Assembly: GCA_021845645.1 (NCBI GenBank)
Contig: JAJZVM010000025.1
Coordinates: forward strand, 1 to 47,857
DNA: 47,857 nucleotides
Origin: Bacillota bacterium
GTDB taxonomy: Bacteria > Bacillota_E > JAJZYS01 > JAJYTV01
Reading direction: 5' to 3'
Shown here piece by piece: positions 17,784 through 26,301 of the stretch; position 1 is the first letter of the stretch; each line of letters opens with the position of its first letter. The translations under genes were made by a program, and so were the position numbers. The notes beneath the pieces were generated by a model. The model made no database searches. It was not told the DNA's origin and was given only the letters and a program-made list of their open reading frames with translations.

Positions 17784-19297
17784 AGCGCGATCCCCGTAAT
17801 GCGCTCGAGGAGTTTCAGGTCTAGGTGCCGGCGCAGGTGCTCCGCAAGTGCGTCGAACACTCGTGCGCCCAGGTCGCCCTGTGCGACCTCGTCGTCCATG
17901 AGGCGGCGCAGGCCCTTGCGGACGCGGATCTCGTCGAGGAAGGCCCGCCGGAAGGCCGGGACGTCGAAGATGCCGTGGAAGTAGGTCCCGAAGAGGGAGC
18001 GGTCGACGAAGGCCCCATCGGCGACGCGGACCGTCCCCCCGGATCGCCGCTCCACCATGGCGAACGCCCGCGAACCGGGCGTGAGGCTGCTCTCGCCGCT
18101 GTGCACCTCGTAGCCTGAGATTGCGAGCCCCTCCCAGCCGGGCCCGCCCGCAGCGATCCGCCCGGCCGCCTGGTGCGTCGTCTTGCCCTGGAGGTAGCGG
18201 GTACGCAGCGGCAGGAGGCCCAGGCCCGCATGGCTGCCGGGGCGGCCGCCCTCGAGCCCCTCGGGGTCCTCGAGCGTCTCGCCGAGCATCTGCAGGCCAC
18301 CACAGAGGCCGACGACAGCGGCGCCCCGCCGCCGCGCCGCGAGGACGGCCGCAGCGAGCCCCTGCCGGTGCAGAGCGGCGAGATCCTCGACGGTGTTCTT
18401 GGTCCCGGGCAGAACGACCGCGTCGGCCGCGGCGATCTCATCCGCCCGCACCGTGAACCGGACCCTCACGCCGGGCGTGCGGCGCAGGGCGTCGAGGTCC
18501 GTGAAGTTCGCGATGTGCGGATGGCGCACCACCGCTACCTCCGCCTCCGCCGGCAGGGCCCCGTCGCCCTGGGGCAACGAGAGCGAGTCCTCGCTCGGGA
18601 TCTCGATCTCGGCCCAGGGGATCACCCCCGCCACCGGCACGCCGCTCCGTTCGGCGAGGTAGCGCACCCCCTGGTCGAAGAGGCGCCCATCGCCGCGGAA
18701 CTTGTTGACGACAAGGGCGGCGATCAGCCGCCGCTCGTCCTCAGGCAGGAGATCGAGGGTGCCGAGGAGCGACGCGAAGATACCACCGCGCTCGATGTCG
18801 CCGACGAGCAGGACGGGGGCGTGCGCGAGCTTCGCGACCCGCATGTTCGCGAGGTCCCGCGCGCGCAGGTTCATCTCCGCAGGACTTCCCGCCCCCTCGA
18901 TAAGCACGAGGTCGTAGGACGCCCTGAGCCGCCCGTAGGAAGCCTCGACGGCGGCCCAGGCCTCCGCGAGTCCCGTCTCCCAGTAGGATCCAGCCGCCAT
19001 CTCGCGCACCGGCCGACCGTGGATCACCACCTGCGAGACGTGATCGCGGGTCGGCTTGAGGAGGATTGGGTTCATGTCGACGTGCGGCGTCACCATGGCC
19101 GCCTCCGCCTGGACGGCCTGGGCACGCCCGATCTCGCCGCCTTCCGGCGTCACGTACGAGTTGAGCGCCATGTTCTGTGCCTTGAAGGGTGCGACTCGTA
19201 CGCCGGCCTGGGCGTAGAGCCTGCAGAGACCTGTGACGAGGACGCTCTTGCCAACATGCGAGGCCGTACCCTGCACCATGAGAGCACCTGCGCTCAT
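17780..19297 (-). CDS. cobQ: Cobyric acid synthase
   Basis: Protein of 505 aa with two domains. The N-terminal dethiobiotin-synthetase-like ATPase has QGTASHVGKSVLVTGL at about 9-24 and QAVQAEAA. The C-terminal class I glutamine amidotransferase has VVGLCGGLQMLGE carrying the nucleophile cysteine, and YFHGIFD carrying the histidine. It amidates four side chains of adenosylcobyrinic acid a,c-diamide using glutamine and ATP. The start overlaps cobU by four bases. Confidence 0.95.
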   Translation of the reverse strand: MSAGALMVQGTASHVGKSVLVTGLCRLYAQAGVRVAPFKAQNMALNSYVTPEGGEIGRAQAVQAEAAMVTPHVDMNPILLKPTRDHVSQVVIHGRPVREMAAGSYWETGLAEAWAAVEASYGRLRASYDLVLIEGAGSPAEMNLRARDLANMRVAKLAHAPVLLVGDIERGGIFASLLGTLDLLPEDERRLIAALVVNKFRGDGRLFDQGVRYLAERSGVPVAGVIPWAEIEIPSEDSLSLPQGDGALPAEAEVAVVRHPHIANFTDLDALRRTPGVRVRFTVRADEIAAADAVVLPGTKNTVEDLAALHRQGLAAAVLAARRRGAAVVGLCGGLQMLGETLEDPEGLEGGRPGSHAGLGLLPLRTRYLQGKTTHQAAGRIAAGGPGWEGLAISGYEVHSGESSLTPGSRAFAMVERRSGGTVRVADGAFVDRSLFGTYFHGIFDVPAFRRAFLDEIRVRKGLRRLMDDEVAQGDLGARVFDALAEHLRRHLDLKLLERITGIAL

Positions 19298-19839
19298 GGC
19301 CGGCCGTCTCCCTTCAAGGTCATGGGCAGGCCCGCGAGCGAGAGCATCACCCGGTCACAGGCTTTGGCGAAGGCCTGGTTGGCGTCGCCCAGCCGGTCGA
19401 GGAACTGGCGGCTCAAGGGCTCCATCGGCACGAGGCCGAGTCCCGCCTCGACGCTGACGACGATAGCGTGCTCCGCCCCCAGCACCGCTTCTTGGAGCCG
19501 CTCGAGGCGCCGCGCGAAGACCGTCTCGCCCTCATCCGAGTCGAGGGTCGCCGCTACCCAGAGGCTGAGGCAGTCGAGGAGGAGGATGCCTCCCTCGCCC
19601 TGCAGCCGCTCGGCGGCGAGCACCAGCTGCTCCGGGTCGCCGCCCGCCTCGACCGTGCGCCAGCGGGAGGGGCGCCGCAAGCGATGCTGCCGGATGCGTT
19701 CCGCCATCTCACCGTCGCTCGCGCGGGCCGTGGCAAGATAGGTCACCGGCAGTTGCGCCTGCTCCTCGAGTCGCCTTGCCGCCTCTTCCGCCAGCATGGA
19801 CTTGCCGCTTCGGATGCCTCCGAGTACGAGGACGTGCAT
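19294..19839 (-). CDS. cobU: Adenosylcobinamide kinase / adenosylcobinamide-phosphate guanylyltransferase
   Basis: Protein of 181 aa with P-loop GGIRSGKS at about residues 7-14. ATARASDGEMAERIRQHR holds the histidine that is guanylylated. GILLLDCLSLWV is the Walker B region and VSVEAGLGLVPMEPLSR is also present. It phosphorylates cobinamide and then transfers GMP to activate it for CobS. The ATG at 19839 comes two bases after the cobO stop. Confidence 0.95.
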   Translation of the reverse strand: MHVLVLGGIRSGKSMLAEEAARRLEEQAQLPVTYLATARASDGEMAERIRQHRLRRPSRWRTVEAGGDPEQLVLAAERLQGEGGILLLDCLSLWVAATLDSDEGETVFARRLERLQEAVLGAEHAIVVSVEAGLGLVPMEPLSRQFLDRLGDANQAFAKACDRVMLSLAGLPMTLKGDGRP

Positions 19840-19841
19840 GG

Positions 19842-20429
19842 CTAGAACTCGATCCCCCGCGCAGCCTTGCGGCCGGCGTCGTAGGCGTGCTTGACGAGCC
19901 GCATCTCGGTCACCGTGTCGGCATACGCGACGATCTCCTCCGGCGCGCGGCGGCCGGTGAGGACGACATGCATTTTGCGCGGGCGCTCCCTGAGCAGCGC
20001 GACGACATCCGCCGCCGTGAAGACCTCCCCTACCGGCAGCGAGGTGGAGGAGAGGGCGTAGTTGATCTCGTCCAGGATGACGACGTCGTGCTGGCCCGCG
20101 CGGATCACCTCCTGCGTCTTCTGCCAGGCCTGTCGCAGAGCCGCCATGTGATGCTCCTCGGTCTTCGTCCAGGTGAAGCCGACGCCGAGGGGGATGATCT
20201 CGAACCCTGGCAGCTGGGCGACCGCCCGCACCTCGCCCGGCTTCCACTTCCCCTTGATGAACTGGAGCATCGCGACCTTCATGTGGTTGCCGAGCGAGCG
20301 CAGCGCGAGGCCCATGGCCGCCGTGCTCTTGCCCTTGCCATCGCCGGTGAAGACTAGGACGCGTCCGGGCTCGCCGCTCCTGCGTCCCGACGTGGTGCTG
20401 CACTCGCCCGTCTCGATGGGATCGCTCAT
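19842..20429 (-). CDS. cobO: Cob(I)alamin adenosyltransferase (CobO/BtuR type)
   Basis: Protein of 195 aa with P-loop VFTGDGKGKSTAA at about 27-39, AMLQFIKGKW, VILDEINYAL and VVLTGRRAPEEIV, all standard in CobO/BtuR enzymes. It transfers the adenosyl group of ATP to the corrin cobalt. Of two in-frame ATGs, the one at 20429 is favoured because GGGGAGG sits 7 bases upstream of it; the other (20435) is too close to that site. First gene of the operon, behind a cobalamin riboswitch and terminator. Confidence 0.95.
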   Translation of the reverse strand: MSDPIETGECSTTSGRRSGEPGRVLVFTGDGKGKSTAAMGLALRSLGNHMKVAMLQFIKGKWKPGEVRAVAQLPGFEIIPLGVGFTWTKTEEHHMAALRQAWQKTQEVIRAGQHDVVILDEINYALSSTSLPVGEVFTAADVVALLRERPRKMHVVLTGRRAPEEIVAYADTVTEMRLVKHAYDAGRKAARGIEF

Positions 20430-20454
20430 GCCCATGCCTCCCCTGAATGCCTGC

Positions 20455-20486
20455 GAAAAGAGAGATGCCCCGCTCGCGCGGGGCAT
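20455..20486 (-). terminator. Riboswitch expression platform: intrinsic terminator
   Basis: A perfect 9-bp stem, ATGCCCCGC / GCGGGGCAT with a 4-base loop, is followed on the minus strand by CTCTCTTTT. It lies between the riboswitch aptamer and cobO, so cobalamin binding should end transcription here. Confidence 0.85.
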
Positions 20487-20531
20487 GGAAAGGTGTGTTG
20501 CGCCTTCCCGCCTGTCCGCGCAGGCCGGCCT

Positions 20532-20750
20532 GGGACAGTCGGGCAGGTCTCCTGGCTTGCCGGTCACGGGAGTGTCGGACCCTTCCCAGGCATGTCGCCC
20601 AGTGGACCTGTCCGTCTCCTCACGGCTCACAGTTGCGGGACAGCGGCCGAATCGCACGGCCTTCCCTTTGCGCCCCCGAGGGGCACCCGACAGCCGTGTC
20701 ATTCGCAGGCCCGCAGGGTGATTCCTGCCACGGGCTACCTGCCAGGTCCA
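20532..20750 (-). promoter_or_regulatory. Cobalamin riboswitch controlling the cobO operon
   Basis: On the minus strand the conserved core is clear. GGGAAGGCCGTGCGATTCGG is followed by CGCTGTCCCGCAACTGTGA, and about 90 bases later comes the B12 box AGCCAGGAGACCTGCC at about 20538-20553. Together with the downstream terminator this predicts transcriptional repression of cobO through the NCS1 gene when adenosylcobalamin is plentiful. Confidence 0.93.
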
Positions 20751-20902
20751 GACACACACCGAAGGAAGATGTCCATCGGCCTGTCAGCCGCATTCATCCC
20801 TCTCCCCGACTGCCCTCGACTCGGGCCTTCTCTGCTATCATGCGAGCGTGGGTAGGCCGGAGGAGATTTGCGGGGCAATTGCCCTGAAGAGGTGCAGCGA
20901 GC

Positions 20903-21511
20903 GTGCAGCTCCGCTCCATGGAAGCGGGTTTCTCCACGCGAAGAGTGACCCTTGTGCACCTCGTGCGCCACGGTCGGGCAGGCGATGGCCGTTGGCCGCT
21001 TCCGTCGGACGCCTCCCTCACCCCTGAAGGGCAGGAAGAGGCACAGGCCGCCGCAACGCTGCTCGCCCGCTACCAGGGCAAGGCGGCACGGATCTGCGCA
21101 AGCGACCTGCCGCGCTGTCGCGAGACGGCCGAGGCGATCGCAGGCCGCTTGGGCGGGGAACTGGTGCTCGAGCCAGGTCTACGGGAGATGGAGTTCGGCT
21201 GGGAGGGCGAGTCCGAGCAGGAGGTCCTGCGCCGCATACCGGCGGAGCGGCTCGCCGCCTTCCTGCGCGATCCCGCCTTGGTCGACCTGCCGAGGGCGGA
21301 GCCGTTCCGAGACTTCTGGCAGCGGGTGCAGAACTCGTTCCAAGGCTGCCTCGCTGGGGCTGCGGGCCGTCCGCTGGTGCTCGTCGGACACGACGGGGTG
21401 AACCGCGTCATCGAGCTGATCGCGGCGGGCCTTGGCCCCGCCGACTGGTCCCGTGCGCATCCCTTCAGGCACGGCGAGGTGCGCAGGGTCGCCGTGAGGC
21501 GAGGACCATGA
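20903..21511 (+). CDS. cobC: Histidine phosphatase, probable alpha-ribazole phosphatase
   Basis: Protein of about 202 aa of the phosphoglycerate-mutase-like histidine phosphatase family. The catalytic LVHLVRHGRA (RHG) is near residues 16-25. SDLPRCRETAEAI, a GLREMEFGWEGE acidic motif and VLVGHDGVNR with the second histidine follow. In cobalamin clusters this family removes the phosphate from alpha-ribazole phosphate or from adenosylcobalamin phosphate. The GTG at 20903 has AGAGGTG about 9 bases upstream; the ATG at 20918 is an alternative. It is divergent from cobO and overlaps cbiA by four bases. Confidence 0.85.
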   Translation: MQLRSMEAGFSTRRVTLVHLVRHGRAGDGRWPLPSDASLTPEGQEEAQAAATLLARYQGKAARICASDLPRCRETAEAIAGRLGGELVLEPGLREMEFGWEGESEQEVLRRIPAERLAAFLRDPALVDLPRAEPFRDFWQRVQNSFQGCLAGAAGRPLVLVGHDGVNRVIELIAAGLGPADWSRAHPFRHGEVRRVAVRRGP

Positions 21512-22854
21512 CGGCCCGCATCATGATCGCCGGAACGGGCAGCAATTCCGGCAAGACGAGCTTCACCGTCGGCATCCTCGCCGCGCTCAGGCGGCGGGGG
21601 CTGCGCGTGCAGGCCTTCAAGGTCGGTCCGGACTTCATCGATCCGAGCCACCACCTCGCGGCAAGCGGGCGTCCCTCCGTGAATCTGGACGCCTTCTTCC
21701 ACGGGCGGCGCCTCGTGCTCCAGCTGCTCCAGGACTACATGGCCGACGCCGATGTCGGCATCGTCGAGGGGGTGATGGGCCTCTTCGACGGCAGGGGCAG
21801 TGGCAGGTCGCTCGCGTCGTCGAGCGCGGAGATGGCCCGCTGGACCCGGACACCGGTGCTGCTTGTCGTCGACGCGAGCGGCATGGCAGGCTCGGCCGCC
21901 GCCGTTGTCAAGGGCTACGCCGGCTTCAGCCGCGGCGTCCACATCGCGGGCGTCCTCGTGAACCGCGTCGGCTCGGAGCGCCACTATCGCCTCATCGCCG
22001 ATGCGCTCGCCGCGCACGGCCTGCCGCCGGCGGTCGGGTACCTGTCCCAGGAGAAGGCATGGCAGCGGCCGAGCCGCCACCTCGGTCTCGTGCCGTCGCT
22101 GGAGCTCGACGACATGCCCGGCTACCTGGACCGCCTGGGCAGGGCGGTCGAGGAGACGGTCGACCTCGACTGCATCCTCCACCTGGCGCAGACGGCGGAT
22201 CCCCTGCCTGAGCCGCCGCTGCCGCGGCCGGCGACGCCCCTGCCCCGGGTGACGGTCGCCTATGCCTACGACGCTGCCTTCCACTTCTACTACACGGCTG
22301 GGCTCAAAGCCTTGCAGGAGCTCGGGGCGCACCTCGTGCCGTTCAGCCCGCTGGCTGGCGAGGACCTGCCCTCGGGGACGCAGGCCCTCCTCCTCGGCGG
22401 CGGCTTTCCAGAGCTCTACGCCGAGGAGCTGGCGTCGAGGACGACGCCGATCGCCGCGATCCGGGCCTTCGACGGCCCGATCTACGCCGAGTGCGGCGGC
22501 ATGATGTACCTTGCCCGTTCGCTTACGCTTGCGGACGGCAGGAAGATTCCGATGCTTGGGCGCGTGCCGGCCGACGTCGCGATGCAGGAGAGGCTGCAGG
22601 CCCTGGGCTACGGCGAGGCGCAGATGCTGGTGGCGAGCATCCTCGGCCCGGCCGGCACCGCCCTGCGCGGCCACGAGTTCCACTGGTCCAGCCTGTCGGC
22701 GGGGAGCCCATTCGCCATGGAGGTCCACCGCAGCGGCCGGGCTCCCCTCGTCGACGGTTTTGCGGGGCGCCGTCTCCTCGCCTCGTACTTCCACATCGAC
22801 TTCGCGGCGAACCGCCGGGCGGCGCGGAGCTTCCTCGAGGCGGCGGGACGATGA
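21508..22854 (+). CDS. cbiA: Cobyrinic acid a,c-diamide synthase (CbiA/CobB)
   Basis: Protein of 448 aa with an N-terminal ATPase domain (GTGSNSGKTSFTVGI, FKVGPDFIDPSHH, VEGVMGLFDG) and a C-terminal glutamine amidotransferase domain (LLLGGGFPELYAEEL, YAECGGMMYLA with the nucleophile cysteine, GHEFHWS). It amidates side chains a and c of cobyrinic acid. Early ring-building genes are absent from the window, so its substrate may come from elsewhere in the genome or from salvaged corrinoids. Coupled by ATGA overlaps to both neighbours. Confidence 0.94.
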   Translation: MTARIMIAGTGSNSGKTSFTVGILAALRRRGLRVQAFKVGPDFIDPSHHLAASGRPSVNLDAFFHGRRLVLQLLQDYMADADVGIVEGVMGLFDGRGSGRSLASSSAEMARWTRTPVLLVVDASGMAGSAAAVVKGYAGFSRGVHIAGVLVNRVGSERHYRLIADALAAHGLPPAVGYLSQEKAWQRPSRHLGLVPSLELDDMPGYLDRLGRAVEETVDLDCILHLAQTADPLPEPPLPRPATPLPRVTVAYAYDAAFHFYYTAGLKALQELGAHLVPFSPLAGEDLPSGTQALLLGGGFPELYAEELASRTTPIAAIRAFDGPIYAECGGMMYLARSLTLADGRKIPMLGRVPADVAMQERLQALGYGEAQMLVASILGPAGTALRGHEFHWSSLSAGSPFAMEVHRSGRAPLVDGFAGRRLLASYFHIDFAANRRAARSFLEAAGR

Positions 22855-23597
22855 TCTCGCGCATCCGGGACCTCACGCATATCCCACGGCCAGAGGGGAA
22901 GGACCTTGTGCTCGCCTTTGACGTCATCGGCGGCATCGGCCCCATGCCGAGCGACACCGTCAGGGCGGACCCGGAGGATGTCGGCTACTTCGGCACGCGG
23001 GTGGTGCTGATGGAGCTCCTCTCGCTCGGTGCGGAGCCGCTCCTCGTGGCAGACCTCCTCACGCTGCCCTGGCCGGACCTCGGTGAGCGGGTCGTTGCCG
23101 GCATGCGGGCCCTTCTCCGAGAGGCGGGCTTCGCCGAACTGCCCGTGACGGGTAGCACGGAGGACAACGTCCAGGCCCTGTCGACGGGCGCGGGCTTCGT
23201 CGGCGTCGGAGAGGTGGAGGCGGCATCGGTCCGCCATAATCTCGCCCAGGCGGGCGATCTCCTCTACCTCCTAGGGCGGCCGAAGAGCGCCCCCGAGGAC
23301 ATGGTGCTTCGGGGCGACCCGGAGATGATGAACCCCGGTCGGCTGCGCCAGCTGATGCAGGACCGGCGCGTGCACGAGGTCCTGCCGCTCGGCTCGGGTG
23401 GCCTTTCGCGGGAGCTCTCCGAGCTCGAAGCGCGAGGCCTTCGGCCTGAGCTCGCGCGGGACCTGCCGCAGGGGATCCTCTCCCGCTCGGGAGGTCCGGC
23501 GACGGCCGTGCTGTTGGCGGCGGACCCCGCGTGGCCCCTGCAGGCGGCGGTGGGGGTGCCGCTCCTGCCGCTCGGTCGCCTGGCCCAGGGGTCGTAG
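22851..23597 (+). CDS. AIR synthase-like (PurM/ThiL fold) protein, candidate alpha-ribazole kinase
   Basis: Protein of 248 aa with a PurM-like ATP-binding layout. An N-terminal LVLAFDVIGGIGPMPSD acidic motif leads into GTRVVLMELLSLGAEPLLVADLL, with a GSTEDN motif and a C-terminal glycine-rich DPAWPLQAAVGVPLLPLG. The superfamily includes AIR synthase, ThiL, SelD and CblS, the alpha-ribazole kinase of Listeria and relatives. Position after cobC and cbiA, and the absence of cobT nearby, favour CblS, which makes alpha-ribazole phosphate for CobS. That is an inference from context. It ends the + strand cobalamin unit. Confidence 0.7.
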   Translation: MISRIRDLTHIPRPEGKDLVLAFDVIGGIGPMPSDTVRADPEDVGYFGTRVVLMELLSLGAEPLLVADLLTLPWPDLGERVVAGMRALLREAGFAELPVTGSTEDNVQALSTGAGFVGVGEVEAASVRHNLAQAGDLLYLLGRPKSAPEDMVLRGDPEMMNPGRLRQLMQDRRVHEVLPLGSGGLSRELSELEARGLRPELARDLPQGILSRSGGPATAVLLAADPAWPLQAAVGVPLLPLGRLAQGS

Positions 23598-23680
23598 GCG
23601 GCGCACCAGCAGTTGGGACGGGCCGTCGGAACGTCCGTGCCCACGCGGCGACGCGACGCCCGAGGGAACCCTGGCTGCGG

Positions 23681-23727
23681 TTAAAAGGACTACCGCCTGG
23701 CTGCCGGAGAGGATAGCCAGGCGGTAG
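23681..23727 (-). terminator. Intrinsic terminator of the btuF-like gene
   Basis: A 13-bp perfect stem, CTACCGCCTGGCT / AGCCAGGCGGTAG, is followed on the minus strand by TCCTTTTAA. It lies between the convergent kinase-like and BtuF-like genes and may work in both directions, though the T-run is on the minus strand. Confidence 0.75.
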
Positions 23728-23816
23728 CGTTCATGGGCCGGGCGAGGTCGAAGGCGCCGATGTCCTTTGGCGAGGATGGTTCGGGTCCAGGCCTCGGCCC
23801 GCCTGCGGGAGCGCTT

Positions 23817-24746
23817 TCAGGGGATCTTGACGCCAGGGTGCAGGTCCTTCGCGAGATCGCGGACACCCTGCACGATGTCCGGTGCCGGTTCCGAAAGGAG
23901 GCTCGGATCGACCGCGTAGATGCGCCCCGTCTTTACGGCTGCGATCTCGGACCAGCCGGGCCGCTGCCCCACCGCCCGCGCAGAGGTGTAGGGGATGTCG
24001 AGCAGCACGACGACCTGCGGGTTTGCAACGATGATCGACTCGGCCGAGAGGGCGGGGTAGGCCTGCTTCGTAATCTTGTCGGCGATGTTGTTGCCGCCAG
24101 CGAGCTGGATCAGGGAGTCCAGGAAGCTGCCCGGTCCTGCGGTGTAGAACTGTTTCGGATCCAGCTCGACGTAGACGCTTGGACGCGTCAGGCCGGCGAC
24201 GGCCTTGTGCACGGAGTCGAGCTCGACCTTCATGTTGGCGATTAGCGCGTCGGCCCGCGCGACATGGCCGGTGGCGGCGCCGATGAAGGCGATGTCCTTG
24301 TAGATGCCCTGGACGCTCGACGGGTTCATCATCGCCGTGCGCAGGTGCAGCGACTTGAACTGGTTCAGGTTGGCCGCGCCCGGGATCGCAAGGATGAGCT
24401 GCGGGTGAAGGGCCTCAACTTTCTCCATGTTGAGCCCGTTGTAGGAGTCCCCTACCTCCGTCAGGCCCTTTGCCTCCTGGCTGTAGGGCGGTGGACTGTA
24501 CTGGACGCTTTCGTCGTCGATGCCGATGATGTCCTTGCGCAGGCCGAGCGCGAGCAGGATTTCCGTGTTCGAAGGACCGAGAGAGACGATGCGATTCACA
24601 GGGGCCCTGAGCACGAAGCGCGTTCCGCCGTCATCCTGCAGGTGGATGGTGCCCTGGACGCTGGGAGCCCTACCACATGCGGCAAGCGCAAGAGATGCGG
24701 CAAGGGCGGTGGCGGTGAGAGAAACAAGGGAGCCAAAGGTTCGCAT
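23817..24746 (-). CDS. BtuF-like cobalamin/corrinoid-binding lipoprotein
   Basis: Protein of 309 aa with a lipoprotein signal: hydrophobic residues 8-22 and lipobox LAAC with C24 as the lipidated cysteine. The rest is a helical-backbone metal receptor (BtuF/FecB-like) with NRIVSLGPSNTEILLALGL and KVEALHPQLILA. ABC import of vitamin B12 would be its role, outside the membrane, delivering to BtuCD. A cobalamin riboswitch directly upstream makes B12 or cobinamide far more likely than a siderophore. No BtuC or BtuD gene is beside it. AGGGAGAT precedes the ATG. Confidence 0.9.
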   Translation of the reverse strand: MRTFGSLVSLTATALAASLALAACGRAPSVQGTIHLQDDGGTRFVLRAPVNRIVSLGPSNTEILLALGLRKDIIGIDDESVQYSPPPYSQEAKGLTEVGDSYNGLNMEKVEALHPQLILAIPGAANLNQFKSLHLRTAMMNPSSVQGIYKDIAFIGAATGHVARADALIANMKVELDSVHKAVAGLTRPSVYVELDPKQFYTAGPGSFLDSLIQLAGGNNIADKITKQAYPALSAESIIVANPQVVVLLDIPYTSARAVGQRPGWSEIAAVKTGRIYAVDPSLLSEPAPDIVQGVRDLAKDLHPGVKIP

Positions 24747-24761
24747 GATGACATCTCCCTT

Positions 24762-24793
24762 CCATAAAACAAAAGCTCCCGGATCTCTCCGGG
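24762..24793 (-). terminator. Riboswitch expression platform: terminator before btuF-like gene
   Basis: On the minus strand the stem CCCGGA / TCCGGG with a 4-base loop is followed by AGCTTTTGTTTTA, 16 bases before the BtuF-like start codon. Confidence 0.75.
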
Positions 24794-24859
24794 TGCCCGT
24801 TCAGAAGGCAGACGTACGCCGCCTTCCGGCGTGGCCTCTTCTCCGGAGGGTCGCCGGCA

Positions 24860-25026
24860 TGGCATGGGCAGGTCTCCTGGCTCGCGGTAACCTCGCGCCG
24901 CCTTCCCGTCCGAAGACAGTGGCTCTTGTGGCGCTCATCGGCCGCTTACAGTGGCGGGACCGCTCAGGCTTCGCACCTGATTCCCTACGCCCCCGAAGGG
25001 GCAACCCGTGCCTCTGCAGTATGCAG
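24860..25026 (-). promoter_or_regulatory. Cobalamin riboswitch controlling the btuF-like gene
   Basis: The minus strand holds GGGAATCAGGTGCGAAGCCT, then GAGCGGTCCCGCCACTGTAA, and the B12 box AGCCAGGAGACCTGCC at about 24868-24883. This is the second complete cobalamin aptamer of the window and shares its core with the one before cobO. Confidence 0.93.
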
Positions 25027-25101
25027 TTGCCGAGATCATATTGGACGAAGCCGGGCCCGAAGGCAAGCCCGAACAGATCACCATGCTGAAGATACGAAGA
25101 C

Positions 25102-25123
25102 GGAGCACCTCGAAAGGCGCTCC
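25102..25123 (-). terminator. Hairpin downstream of the DUF5666 gene
   Basis: GGAGCACCT / AGGCGCTCC pair across a CGAA loop, with one mismatch. On the minus strand GTCTTCGT follows, which is a weak T-run. It could end DUF5666 transcription. Confidence 0.35.
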
Positions 25124-25174
25124 GCTTAGTTCACACCTGATGTCAGAGATCCGGGCCCTCATGCCGCTTGGACT

Positions 25175-26095
25175 TTAGTTGTCCGAAGGGCCGTTCCCCG
25201 AGGCCGCATGGTCGTTGGACACCTTGACCAACACAGCGTTGAAACTGCCGTCCGCATTCGTTGTGCCGAGAAGCTGCACGGACGCTCCCGACACAATGTC
25301 CTGAACCGTTCCCGTATGATCGCCAACGCGGACTACCACATTCGTCGCCAGATTGACCGTGACCGTTGTCCCGCTACTGGTCGTCAGTGTGAACGAGGCG
25401 GGGGACCCGCCGGGTGCCGACGCGACGGTGCCGTTGATCTTTCCCATCGCCTTGTCGCTGTGCTCGTTGGCGATGCGTACGACCGTAGCGGTGAGTGTGC
25501 CGTCCGCGTTTAGCGCGCCGGAAGCCTCAACGCGAGCTCCGCTCACAATATCCGCAGCCGGCAGCGTCTGGTCTCCCGTCTTCACCTCGGTCGTAGCCGA
25601 AACGTCAACCGTCACCGTGTTTCCGTTCTCGCGTTGCAACACAAAGGAACCGGAGGCCACCGACTGCACCACTCCGCTGACGCTGGTCTCATGGCCCAAA
25701 CCTTGGTCGCCAACCTCATTCGGAGCGCTAAGAACGACCAACGCGACCTCGCTACCCGACGAACCCCCGACGACCACGGCCACCGCTTGGTCGTTCTGGT
25801 TCCCGGCAAGCAGGCTCGCCAGGGCGCCAGCACTCATGTCGATGGTGGTGGTCGGCGTGACCTCAAGTGTGACCACATTGCCGTTGCCCTCCGTCAAGGT
25901 GAGGGACCCGTCGTACACGCTGCCGGAAACCGTCGACGCTGTTGCAGCCGGCAGCGAGAACGCTGTGACGACGCCGCGAACCGTGTGTCCTTCGCTGTGG
26001 CCGGAATGACCGTCGGCCAATGCGGCTGGGACCAGAGCCAATACGGCAGCCACCACGCCTGCCACCAGACCGATCGCAACCCGACTCCTCAACAC
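25175..26095 (-). CDS. Secreted DUF5666 repeat protein
   Basis: Protein of 306 aa. A signal peptide covers about residues 1-28 (VAIGLVAGVVAAVLALVPAALA). Three tandem DUF5666-like beta-barrel repeats follow, each with a VxGVV opening, a TVTVDVSATTEVKTGD-like strand pair and a closing VSGA or LNADGTLTATVV segment. The repeats begin near residues 40, 130 and 210. The role of DUF5666 is not established; it is an OB-fold-like extracytoplasmic domain. The GTG at 26095 is chosen because GGAGG lies 7 bases upstream; another GTG at 26101 is too close to that site. It stands alone. Confidence 0.85.
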   Translation of the reverse strand: MLRSRVAIGLVAGVVAAVLALVPAALADGHSGHSEGHTVRGVVTAFSLPAATASTVSGSVYDGSLTLTEGNGNVVTLEVTPTTTIDMSAGALASLLAGNQNDQAVAVVVGGSSGSEVALVVLSAPNEVGDQGLGHETSVSGVVQSVASGSFVLQRENGNTVTVDVSATTEVKTGDQTLPAADIVSGARVEASGALNADGTLTATVVRIANEHSDKAMGKINGTVASAPGGSPASFTLTTSSGTTVTVNLATNVVVRVGDHTGTVQDIVSGASVQLLGTTNADGSFNAVLVKVSNDHAASGNGPSDN

Positions 26096-26301
26096 AGGCA
26101 CTCCTCCTTTTTGCTCCAGGCGAGGGTGCCGTGCCGCTTCATCAAAAAAGCCGGCAGGCGCTCGCGCCATGCCGGCAGGTCAGTCCTCACCGCATGGCAA
26201 CCCGGCTGTCATGGTGCTTGCGCACTTTAGACCCGTGGCTTTGCGTCCCCCGCTTTCGCGAGGTTTGCCCTTGGCACGCGCCCTGGAGTGATTGTATCTA
26301 A

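Noticed and set aside
20751..20902. Third cobalamin riboswitch upstream of cobC on the + strand
   Set aside because: The B12-box-like bases belong to the minus-strand aptamer; no conserved core is seen in the + orientation.
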